Source: Stomorhina lunata
Taxonomy: Eukaryota > Arthropoda > Insecta > Diptera > Rhiniidae
Length of the DNA: 64,000 nucleotides
Direction of reading: 5' to 3'
Assembly: GCA_933228675.1 (NCBI GenBank)
Contig: OW121740.1
Coordinates: 163,256,806-163,320,805 of the forward strand
Shown here: in pieces, positions 1 through 9,846 of the stretch
How the letters are laid out: every line of letters starts with the position of its first letter
Position numbering within the stretch: the first letter of the stretch is position 1
Translations under genes and position numbers: made by a program
Notes under the pieces: model-generated
The model's database searches: none
What the model was told of the DNA's origin: nothing
Seen by the model: only the letters and a program-made list of their open reading frames with translations

Positions 1-2938
1 AGACATAGACTAAGACATAGACTAAGACATAGACTAAGACATAGACTAAGACATAGACTAAGACATAGACTAAGACATAGACTAAGACAGACTAAGACAT
101 AGACTAAGACATAGACTAAGACATAGACTAAGACATAGACTAAGACATAGACTAAGACATAGACTAAGACATAGACTAAGACAAAGACTAAGACATAGAC
201 TAAGACATAGAATAAGACATAGACTAAGACATAGACTAAGACATAGACTTAGACATAGACTAAGGCATAGACTAAGACATAGACTAAAACATAGACTAAA
301 ACATAGACTAAAGCATAGACTAAGACATAGACTAAGACATAGACTAAGACAAAGACTAAGACATAGACTAAGACATATACTAAGACATAGACTAAGACAT
401 AGATTAAGACATAGACTAAGACATAGACTAAGACATAGACTAAGACATAGACTAAGACATAGACTAAGACATAGACTAAGACATATACTAAGACATAGAC
501 TAAGACATAGACTAAGACATAGACTGAGACATAGACTAAGACATAGACTAAGACATAGACATAGACATAGACATAGACATAGACATAGACTAAGACATAG
601 ACTAAGACATAGACTAAGACATAGACTAAGACATAGACTAAGACATAGACTAAGACATAGACTAAGACATAGACTAAGACATAGACTAAGACATAGACTA
701 AGACATAGACTAAGACATAGACTAAGACATAGACTAAGACATAGACTAAGACATAGACTAAGACATAGACTAAGACATAGACTAAGACATAGACTAAGAC
801 ATAGACTAAGACATAGACTAAGACATAGACTAAGACATAGACTAAGACATAGACTAAGACATAGACTAAGACATAGACTAAGACATAGACTAAGACATAG
901 ACTAAGACATAGACTAAGACATAGACTAAGACATAGACTAAGACATAGACTAAGACATAGACTAAGACATAGACTAAGACATAGACTAAGACATAGACTA
1001 AGACATAGACTAAGACATAGACTAAGACATAGACTAAGACATAGACTAAGACATAGACTAAGACATAGACTAAGACATAGACTAAGACATAGACTAAGAC
1101 ATAGACTAAGACATAGACTAAGACATAGACTAAGACATAGACTAAGACATAGACTAAGACATAGACTAAGACATAGACTAAGACATAGACTAAGACATAG
1201 ACTAAGACATAGACTAAGACATAGACTAAGACATAGACTAAGACATAGACTAAGATATAGACTAAGACATAGACTAAGACATAGACTAAGACATAGACTA
1301 AGACATAGACTAAGACATAGACTAAGACATAGACTAAGACATAGACTAAGACATAGACTAAGACATAGACTAAGACATAGACTAAGACATAGACTAAGAC
1401 ATAGACTAAGACATAGACTAAGACATAGACTAAGACATAGACTAAGACATAGACTAAGACATAGACTAAGACATAGACTAAGACATAGACTAAGACATAG
1501 ACTAAGACATAGACTAAGACATAGACTAAGACATAGACTAAGACATAGACTAAGACATAGACTAAGACATAGACTAATACATAGACTAAGACATAGACTA
1601 AGACATAGACTAAGACATAGACTAAGACATAGACTAAGACATAGACTAAGACATAGACTAAGACATAGACTAAGACATAGACTAAGACATAGACTAAGAC
1701 ATAGACTAAGACATAGACTAAGACATAGACTAAGACATAGACTAAGACATAGACTAAGACATAGACTAAGACATAGACTAAGACATAGACTAAGACATAG
1801 ACTAAGACATAGACTAAGACATAGACTAAGACATAGACTAAGACATAGACTAAGACATAGACTAAGACATAGACTAAGACATAGACTAAGACATAGACTA
1901 AGACATAGACTAAGACATAGACTAAGACATAGACTAAGACATAGACTAAGACATAGACTAAGACATAGACTAAGACATAGACTAAGACATAGACTAAGAC
2001 ATAGACTAAGACATAGACTAAGACATAGACTAAGACATAGACTAAGACATAGACTAAGACATAGACTAAGACATAGACTAAGACATAGACTAAGACATAG
2101 ACTAAGACATAGACTAAGACATAGACTAAGACATAGACTAAGACATAGACTAAGACATAGACTAAGACATAGACTAAGACATAGACTAAGACATAGACTA
2201 AGACATAGACTAAGACATAGACTAAGACATAGACTAAGACATAGACTAAGACATAGACTAAGACATAGACTAAGACATAGACTAAGACATAGACTAAGAC
2301 ATAGACTAAAACATAGACTAAAACATAGACTAAGACATAGACTAAGACATAGACTAAGACATAGACTAAGACATAGACTAAGACATAGACTAAGACATAG
2401 ACTAAGACATAGACTAAGACATAGACTAAGACATAGACTAAGACATAGACTAAGACATAGACTAAGACATAGACTAAGACATAGACTAAGACATAGACTA
2501 AGACATAGACTAAGACATAGACTAAGACATAGACTAAGACATAGACTAAGACATAGACTAAGACATAGACTAAGACATAGACTAAGACATAGACTAAGAC
2601 ATAGACTAAGACATAGACTAAGACATAGACTAAGACATAGACTAAGACATAGACTAAGACATAGACTAAGACATAGACTAAGACATAGACTAAGACATAG
2701 ACTAAGACATAGACTAAGACATAGACTAAGACATAGACTAAGACATAGACTAAGACATAGACTAAGACATAGACTAAGACATAGACTAAGACATAGACTA
2801 AGACATAGACTAAGACATAGACTAAGACATAGACTAAGACATAGACTAAGACATAGACTAAGACATAGACTAAGACATAGACTAAGACATAGACTAAGAC
2901 ATAGACTAAGACATAGACTAAGACATAGACTAAGACTA
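1..2938. repeat. 12-bp satellite array (AGACATAGACTA)n, cut by left window edge
   Basis: About 245 tandem copies of a 12-bp unit run from the window edge to about 2938. The middle is almost perfectly uniform. The flanks (1-590 and 2920-2960) carry many variants, including a short stretch of the half unit ACATAG near 547-590, tAAAACATAG variants near 290-310 and 2306-2325, and one GATATAG copy near 1255. Because 12 is divisible by 3, long open frames run through the array on the minus strand; they are an arithmetic by-product and not genes. The uniform centre with degenerate edges is what unequal crossing-over or slippage usually produces. Confidence 0.97.
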
Positions 2939-3115
2939 AAACATAGATAAGATATAGAATAAAGACAAAATAATACATTTACAAATGAAAATCGACTTTG
3001 GGTCATCTCGTCCTAAAAAAATGAAAAACTGTAAATTTTCCCCTATTGGTCTTTGGTTTTTGGTACATTTAACGAAAAAACAAGTTTAATCGCTTCTAAA
3101 ACTTCGAACTATTTT

Positions 3116-3888
3116 TATACCCTTCACCACCATAGGTGGAAAGGGTATATTGGGTGTGCTGATGTTTGTAACGCATAGAAGTATGGGTCTGAGAGCCAAC
3201 TTAGAATCACTCCCTGAGTTGTTTTAACGATGTCCGTCCGACAGGCTGCCTGGCTGGCCGGGTATCCATGTAAGCTTGTTACCATTATACAGGTCGTAAC
3301 TTTAAAGCTAATTTAATAAAAGTTGGCACAGGTTCATATTTTGGTCCTATTACGATTCCTATTCTTTTTGGGCGAAATCGAATTTCTATTGCGGATACCT
3401 CCAATAGGGATGTCTTCCCGGAATAGAGTTTTTGGTCCTTTACAGCCACAAATTTAGTTGTATTTTTTAATAATATTCAGCGCAAATATTGCTTATCATA
3501 ATTTTAATTAGTGTTCCTAATTTTGTAGAAATCGGGCCTTTTTTGGCCATATATTCTCAAAAGACGTTTATATACACATAAAAGCAAAAAACGTTAATAG
3601 CTCTAAAGATAAATGTATTTGATTACTTAAACTATGCACAGATAAATATTTGATAAATATTAACCAATAACCAAAATTTTGTAACAATCGATCCACAATC
3701 TCTAGCTCCCATATTAGGCCCTTAGCCGGAAATGATATAAATCTCGAAATTTTGAGAAAATAGCATATAGTTTATGTATGTCTCTAAGACTTAAGGAAAA
3801 CTTGTTTAATTGTTGGTCCATATTTGACCTTAGTAGTGAAGGGTATGATAAAGTCGGGCTTGACCGACTATGGCCTTTCATACTTGTT
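3116..3888 (+). mobile_element. mini-me/DINE-1-like element, copy A (full length)
   Basis: The 5' end reads TATACCCTTCACCACC and folds back on AAAGGGTATA. It is followed by the conserved core GATGTTTGTAACGCATAGAA and a GTCY-type tract (GATGTCCGTCCG, near 3229). The 3' end has GTGAAGGGTATGATA, which is inverted relative to the 5' end, then a hairpin with AGTCGG and CCGACT arms and the terminus TTTCATACTTGTTT. Subterminal inverted repeats plus a 3' hairpin are features of the Helitron-related DINE-1/mini-me group. It is non-autonomous with no coding capacity. The family name rests on recalled motifs, not a database match. Confidence 0.75.
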
Positions 3889-4916
3889 TGACTTTAAATT
3901 TGTTTATCCACTTTTCCAAGGTTATAAATTAGTTTCATCCATTTTTGTATAATTTATTTGCCATTTGTGCAATTTTGTGATGCCTGCAGTGTCTTTATTA
4001 ATTTGTTTACATTTCTATTTGGCTAATCCCTGTTTTTTTTTTGTCTGAGTACTTTTTCCAAAATTCTTGTACTAAATTTTTATTGTTTTTGGCAATCATT
4101 TATTTTTCTTATATTTATCAAGAGGACTTTTATTTCAAGAAATACTTAATATATATAAAAGCACATTCTCCTTTAGCTACTTAATGTATTTCGATTGTAT
4201 TCCTCTAAATAAGTGTTTTTGTATAAATTATGCTTGAACTGTTGCTTGAGTAGCAAAAAAAGACCAATAACAAAAATTTCTCAAAACACAAGCATCATAC
4301 AATAACAAAGGACTTCAAAAGGACTCTTTGCTAGTGTGAGTAGTATAGGAGTGTGTGTGTGTGTGCGTGTCTTTGAAAGTAAATTGCTACAATAGTTTGT
4401 GTTTGCATTAAGTAGTGGTTATTGAATTAGTTCCACCAAGGGGTTGTTCCTGCGGCCAAATTGTTTTAGATGATGATAATCTTTTGACTTCCTTCGGCAG
4501 AGTTTTTAGCACGTGCAAAGAGTCATTGATTTTATTGTTTTTCTTTGATTGTAATTTATTTTACAAGAGACAGAGAGAAAAGATATTCATGCACAGATAT
4601 TTGTGAAGTGATAAAAATAGTTTTGATTATTTATGGGTTTTCTTAAAAGATCTAAAAATGTTATTGTGGTTAGGGGAGGAGAGGGGTTTCCTAAGATTGT
4701 AATGTAGTTCTGTTTGTTTGTCTGTTCTATGTGCGTAAATTAGTGATTAAAACACAAAAGTAGTCATAAAAGAATTAGATAAGCAGTAATAAAATGTTAA
4801 CTAAGATCCTGTTTACAGGACTAATTACAACTACGATACATAAATCGAGTATTGTAAAGACGCAAAAGGGTAGAGTGTAGTTCTTTGAAGATACTAGTGA
4901 AAGTTTTTGGAATAAT
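3889..4916. other. A/T-rich spacer, no gene recognised
   Basis: Ordinary A/T-rich DNA with a short GT microsatellite near 4350-4370. A 63-codon frame at 4415-4606 has no recognisable motif and is not supported as a gene. Confidence 0.6.
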
Positions 4917-5546
4917 TATACCCTTTACCACCATAGGAAAGGGTATTATAAGTTTGTGCTGATGTATGTAACGCATAGAAATATTTGCCTTAGATCCACC
5001 TTTTAGTATAACAATAGACTTAGAATCACTTTCTGAGTCGATTTAGCGATGTCAGTCCGTCCGTCCGTCTGGCTGGACCCCCATGTAAACCATGTAATCA
5101 AAGTACAGGTCGCAATTCTAAAGATAATTTGATGGTACACATAATTTTTATGATAGTGGGACCATGGCTATTGAAATTCGTCAAAATCGATGCATTATTT
5201 ATGGAACCTCCCATAGGTCCCACTTCCCTGAATTGATATTTTGGCCACAAATATCAATATTTTTTCATGAAATTTAAAACAGGTACTGCTTATGCAAATT
5301 ACTTTACAAGATTTCGTTGAAATCGGTCCACATTTGACCATAGCTCCCATACAAACTCTTCTATCAAAACGCACCAAATAAGACACAAATCACTAAAACT
5401 CTTGTAAATCTGAAGATATTGAGAATTTTGAGTTTCTTACTTACATAGATTTTGTAACAACTGTAATCAATTTGAAAAATTTCGAGATAATCGGTCCACA
5501 TTTGACCCTAGCTCTCATATAAGTCTAAATGACGGAAATAGCTTAA

Positions 5547-5561
5547 CCCTTTGACGACGAA
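5547..5561 (+). repeat. piggyBac left terminal inverted repeat
   Basis: CCCTTTGACGACGAA directly follows TTAA at 5543-5546. It matches the right end over all 15 bases; the sixteenth base differs. Confidence 0.96.
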
Positions 5562-5681
5562 GAATTTCCCTGTGGGAATTCTAAAAATTTTATTGCGGGT
5601 TCTTACTTAAAAATATGACATTTCGAGACTAAAGTGTTATCAAAATTTAAAAATTGTTACTCCTTCTACGAGAAAAATCAT

Positions 5682-5712
5682 GGGACATATGTGTCCCGTT
5701 CGTCGTCAAAGG
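5682..5712 (+). promoter_or_regulatory. piggyBac left subterminal inverted motif
   Basis: The near-palindrome GGGACATATGTGTCCC (5682-5697) is followed by TTCGTCGTCAAAGG (5699-5712), an inverted copy of the terminal repeat pointing at the left end. Internal copies of the end motif are common in piggyBac elements and are usually taken as transposase-binding sites; that role is inferred here. Confidence 0.75.
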
Positions 5713-5940
5713 CAAAAATTAGGGAACAAATGCATTCAAAACTTAAAAATATTTTGTCTTTGCAAAAAGTAAACATGAAAACGCATGCAACAATTTATTG
5801 TTTTTTTTACATTGAAATGTGCTTATTAGTTTCCTGTCCAACAGGTTGCATGTCACAATTTGTGCGTAATTTCGTGTTGTCGCGCTTTGAAAAATTTATA
5901 TTTCTTAACTATTGTAAATCTTATAAGTTTTTTTGTGAAA

Positions 5941-7841
5941 ATGAGCAGATTGCGTCGGTTCTATAAAACCGAGAGTGAAATCGTACAGCTTTTGAACGCA
6001 TCGGATAGTGAAGATGAAGAAAATGTGTTAGAATTAGACATCGAGGATAGGGGTGTTTTGGATACTTTTACGGACTTAGAGATCGGAGAAGAAATTGAAA
6101 TCGAAGATATTTTACAGACTGAAACCCCTTCAACAAGCAAAAATTCTAAAACTGATCCGTCCATGATAGAAGGTATTCCCGAAATTGAAACCGAAGATGT
6201 TTTGCTGACCGAAAAACCTTCATCGAGCAAAAGTTCTAAGATCCAAGCTTCAAAAGAAGTAAAATTTCAGTGGAAAAAGACAAATCAAAACTACGTTTCG
6301 CCGGCTTATAACGACACTGACTATATATATGGACAGGTTTTAATTCCAAAAGTGAGCCCTAATGATGAGGTCCCATCTATTATAGAAGTCTTCAATACAG
6401 TTTGTGATTTCGATACACTCATTGAGTACATAATTCATCAAACGAAACTTTATTGTGAGCAGAAAGGAATTATTTTTTCTATAAGCAAAGAAGAGTTAAA
6501 AGCTTTTTTTGGGATGATCATAGCAATGAGTATCCACAAATTACCAGAAATAAGATTGTACTGGTCTACGATGGAAATATATTCAGTACCGTTTATTTCC
6601 AAGGTTATGACTCGAGACCGTTTTGAAAAAATTCTTTCCTGCCTACATTTTGCTGACAATGCTAAACAGCCAAGCCGTGATGACCCATTATACGATCGTG
6701 CATTTAAAATTAGACCAATAATAAATCACTTCAACTCTGCGTTTGAAAAAGTTTTAAGTCAAGGCAAACGCCAATCTATAGACGAACATATGGTAAAGTT
6801 TAAGGGCCGCAATAAAATGAAACAGTATATGAAGGACAAACCCATAAGCTGGGGGTTTAAATTGTGGTGCCGTTGCGATGCTAAGAGTGGGTATCTATAT
6901 AAAACTGATATATATACAGGAAAAAAGGAAGAGAGAGAAGTTTTCTTAGGCGAATCCGTTATTCTAAACATGACAGCAGGACTGGAAAATATGGGAATAG
7001 AACTATATTTTGATAACTTTTTTAATAGTCCTATATTATTACATATGCTTATGATCAATGGAATACGAGCCTGTGGCACTTTGCGAAAAAATCGAGCTCA
7101 AATGCCAAAATTTGATAACGATAAATCATTTAAACGTGGGGATATCCAAAGCTTTGTGTCAAAAGGAATTTCAGTTGTGAAATGGATGGATAATCGTGCA
7201 GTGTATATGGGTTCTAATTTCATAAGTCCAATCGACACCATAAATGTCAAAAGACGCCAAGTTGGATCTGCAAATAAAATTACTGTGACATGCCCAAAAA
7301 TGATTTCCCAATACAACGCAGGAATGGGAGGCGTTGATATTATGGACCAGAAAAAGGTATAGTGTTATTTAAATTTGGAAAAAAAAGTTTAATAAAAAAG
7401 ATTTATTTTTAGTCCTATTATGAACATGATCGTAAATCAAAGATCAAATTTTATCTTCGACTGTTTTTTGATTTGATAGATTTGGGTATACAGAACTCAT
7501 ATATAGTATATGACAAGATATCTACAAGTAATTCAAACCCATTTTCTATAAAACATTTGGAGTTTCGCACTCAGTTGGCTACTCAGTTAATAGATGGTTT
7601 TTGCAGTCGAAAAGTTGGTATAACCTCAACACCTCGAGAATCCTTTAAAAGGTCAAGGATGGGGGCAGTATCGAATTTAGCTGAACATTATCAAACAAGA
7701 ATGGAAGGGGGAGCCAGAAAGCGATGTATTGTTTGTGCGAAAAACGGAATCGAAAATCGAACAAATATAATTTGTATTACATGTAAAAAACCATTGTGCT
7801 TTACTAAAAATAGAAATTGTTTCGAAATTTATCATAACTAA
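5941..7841 (+). CDS. piggyBac transposase, two exons, apparently intact
   Basis: Exons 5941-7356 and 7413-7841 join in phase to give 614 residues, close to the length of known piggyBac transposases. The enzyme cuts the element out at TTAA sites and rejoins it elsewhere, leaving no footprint. The N-terminus is acidic (DSEDEEN near residue 23). The three catalytic aspartates are in the expected settings: D281 in SIDEHMVKFKGR, D358 in ELYFDNFF and D466 in GGVDIMDQ; spacings of 77 and 108 resemble those of the moth enzyme. The C-terminus has a cysteine-rich domain (RCIVCAKNG, IICITCKKPLCF), which binds the transposon ends in piggyBac proteins. The start is the first ATG in frame (GAAAATGAGC, good fly context); out-of-frame ATGs lie upstream. 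Without splicing the frame stops at 7360-7362, losing the cysteine-rich domain. Confidence 0.95.
7357..7412 (+). other. 56-bp intron of the piggyBac transposase
   Basis: The sequence starts GTATAG and ends ATTTATTTTTAG. It is phase 0, A/T-rich and of a size typical for small fly introns. Its removal joins MDQKK to SYYEHDRK and restores the conserved piggyBac reading frame. The intron contains an in-frame TAG four bases after the donor site, so an unspliced message makes a 473-residue protein that ends just after the third catalytic aspartate. Confidence 0.85.
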
Positions 7842-7970
7842 GTCCAAATATTTACTTAATTTAAATGAACCATTTTCAGGATCTTATCATTTAAAATGAA
7901 TTGTTGTATTTTTGTTATGTTTTTTACTGAACTACTTTTGTTTTCTTTGTTTTTTAATGATTAAATATTA

Positions 7971-7976
7971 AATAAA
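7971..7976 (+). promoter_or_regulatory. polyadenylation signal of the piggyBac transposase
   Basis: AATAAA lies 130 bp after the stop codon and inside the right end of the transposon, in an A/T-rich tail. Confidence 0.65.
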
Positions 7977-8014
7977 ATAAAAATCCAAACAAAATAAATT
8001 CTCCTTATTTTTTA

Positions 8015-8045
8015 CCTTTGCCGACGAATGGGACACATATGTCCC
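8015..8045 (-). promoter_or_regulatory. piggyBac right subterminal inverted motif
   Basis: CCTTTGCCGACGAA (8015-8028) followed by GGGACACATATGTCCC (8030-8045) is the reverse complement of the left subterminal motif, with two or three differences. It mirrors the arrangement inside the left end. Confidence 0.72.
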
Positions 8046-8296
8046 ATCATATTTTCAGCCCACCCGAGAAAAGTGTAAAACCTATTCAATATATTTTGGC
8101 CAATAGATTTTCATAAAGCATTGGTGCATATAATACTAAAAGTTAAACTACCTGTATTAACTAGAACGCTCCACATAAGTACAAAAAATCTTGAACTTAA
8201 ATCTAATTCCAAAGAACGTATTTGTTTTTTATCGAATAACACTATTTAGAACAAAATCCATTGGAAAATGTGGCTGTAATGACAAAAAATCCAAAT

Positions 8297-8328
8297 GGGA
8301 CATATGTGTCTCGTTCGTCGTCAAAGGG
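8297..8328 (+). repeat. piggyBac right terminal inverted repeat with palindromic motif
   Basis: GGGACATATGTGTCTC (8297-8312) leads into TTCGTCGTCAAAGGG (8314-8328), which abuts TTAA at 8329-8332. The palindromic block also found at both subterminal sites is here fused to the true terminus. Confidence 0.93.
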
Positions 8329-8470
8329 TTAAAAATATAAATTTTGTTTGTATGATGCCAAAGCTTAGCAAATATTTGTCTTTATACAGGAAAAAGAACT
8401 CCTTTGACCTTAGTGGTGAAGGGTATCGTATGGTCGGGCTTGAACGACTATAGCACTTTCTTACTTGTTT

Positions 8471-9701
8471 TATTTTATACTTGATTTTCAAGTCATGTAA
8501 ATTGAAATAAAACCCTTAAATAAACCAATTACAACTTCTGAAAAAACTAGTTTTATTATAAGAATTTGAATAAGAATCCAGTTATGCCAAGAGATAACAT
8601 GAAAGATATATTTTACATTTTTTTTCATTGCTTTATAAGTTCTTTACTTCTTGACTTTTACTATATTTATACTCATATCAACATTAACTTTTTTTTACAA
8701 AAACGACTTTCACATGCTCTTTAATACAAAAGTGATGCCAATGACATTTGACAGTGATTTATTAGTTGAGAGAAAGACGCCAAAAAACAAGCTACAATGC
8801 ATCACTTTATTTACACTCATTCACACTCAGACCTTAAAACATCTACAAACCTACAACAACAACAACAAAATAAGGTTCTAGTTTTTTCACAAAAATATAC
8901 ACTCACATACATTTACTCGACAACACTAAATATTGCGAATAAATGCTTGTACTACTAACACTATATTACTATTTTTACAAGAATTCAACCACATATACTA
9001 TAAAACTCTTGGAAAACTGCCGTATTTAGTGTCAAAATATAAAAGAACCAATGGGTGTTTGTTTGAATTTCCTATATGTAGTTCTACTCCTTTGTACATA
9101 TAACTTTTATTTTTTGTTTAACTCATTCCCACTTGTTTTCTCCAATTTCACTTACACTTGTATTCACCCGCAAAAAACACTAAATTGAAACTTTGGCTAA
9201 TACTTAAATACTGGCTTATACTAACATCTACATTTGTTCATATGAATGCAGAACGTTTAAAAATATAAAGTCAATTTTTTGTTATTAAAAAAAACAACTC
9301 ACTATCAACAACTATTCACATAAAGAAATCTATTGTACAAAAAAGTCATAGTAAAAAAAGAAACTTGCAAAAATTTCGATCATTCATAGAAAAATATCAC
9401 AAACATTATTTTAATGGTTTTTGACATAAGAAGGGCGTCATAGTGCCATTCTTTAGAGTTTGATGCATATTTATGTATTTGTATGAGTTTGTGTGTGAGC
9501 TTGAAAAAGGATATGTGTGTGTTATATCAATATAAATACATACAAACTTACAGTTAAGGTAAAAAAGTTGAAATGATTTTATTTTTTTATACGTTACATC
9601 AAAATGAACAATGGGCTAAAAAATACCAAAATATAGACTCAGATTTTTAAATAGACATACATAAAAAAGACATCGCAAAGACATAAGGAAAGACCTAGGC
9701 T
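8471..9701. other. A/T-rich spacer, no gene recognised
   Basis: Ordinary A/T-rich sequence with short CAACAACAA and GTGTGT runs. The 76-codon frame at 8651-8881 has no recognisable motif. Confidence 0.6.
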
Positions 9702-9842
9702 CACATAGACTAAGACATAGACTAAGACATAGACTAAGACATAGACTAAGACATAGACTAAGACATAGACTAAGATATAGACTAAGACATACTCAGGCAT
9801 AGACTAAGACATACTCAGGCATAGACTAAGACATAGACTAAG
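9702..9842. repeat. second locus of the 12-bp satellite
   Basis: About 11 copies of the same AGACATAGACTA unit as the left-edge array, with two degenerate ACTCAGGC copies at 9789-9820. It lies directly before the 29-bp array. Confidence 0.9.
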
Positions 9843-9846
9843 TCAA

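Larger units (their letters stand above)
5547..8328 (+). mobile_element. complete piggyBac-superfamily transposon
   Basis: A 2,782-bp DNA transposon flanked by TTAA on both sides (5543-5546 and 8329-8332). Its ends are perfect 15-bp inverted repeats, CCCTTTGACGACGAA on the left and the reverse complement on the right. It carries a single two-exon transposase gene, a polyadenylation signal after the stop codon, and extra inverted copies of the end motif inside each terminus. TTAA targeting and CCC/GGG-type ends are hallmarks of piggyBac. No frameshift, stop or deletion is visible, so it appears structurally autonomous. Expression or mobility cannot be judged from sequence alone. Confidence 0.96.
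4917..8470 (+). mobile_element. mini-me/DINE-1-like element, copy B, interrupted by piggyBac
   Basis: The 5' end (TATACCCTTTACCACC), the core (GATGTATGTAACGCATAGAA), the GTCCGTCCGTCCGTCTGG tract near 5056 and the 3' end (GGTCGGGCTTGAACGACTAT, then TTTCTTACTTGTTT) are all present, but 2.8 kb of piggyBac sits between the halves. Removing the insertion and one TTAA leaves about 768 bp, close to the 773 bp of copy A, so the host element was complete when hit. Confidence 0.75.

Noticed and set aside
82..3006. Very long minus-strand open frames (LSLC and VYVL repeats) over the 12-bp satellite
   Set aside because: The unit length is a multiple of three and lacks stops in these frames; the protein would only be a 4-residue repeat. 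Repeat artefact.
5634..5966. 110-codon frame upstream of the transposase
   Set aside because: Overlaps the transposase start in another frame, has no ATG-supported start and covers the left subterminal motif. Treated as transposon 5' leader.
5961..7316. Minus-strand frames of 69-106 codons opposite the transposase
   Set aside because: Shadows of the real gene on the other strand.
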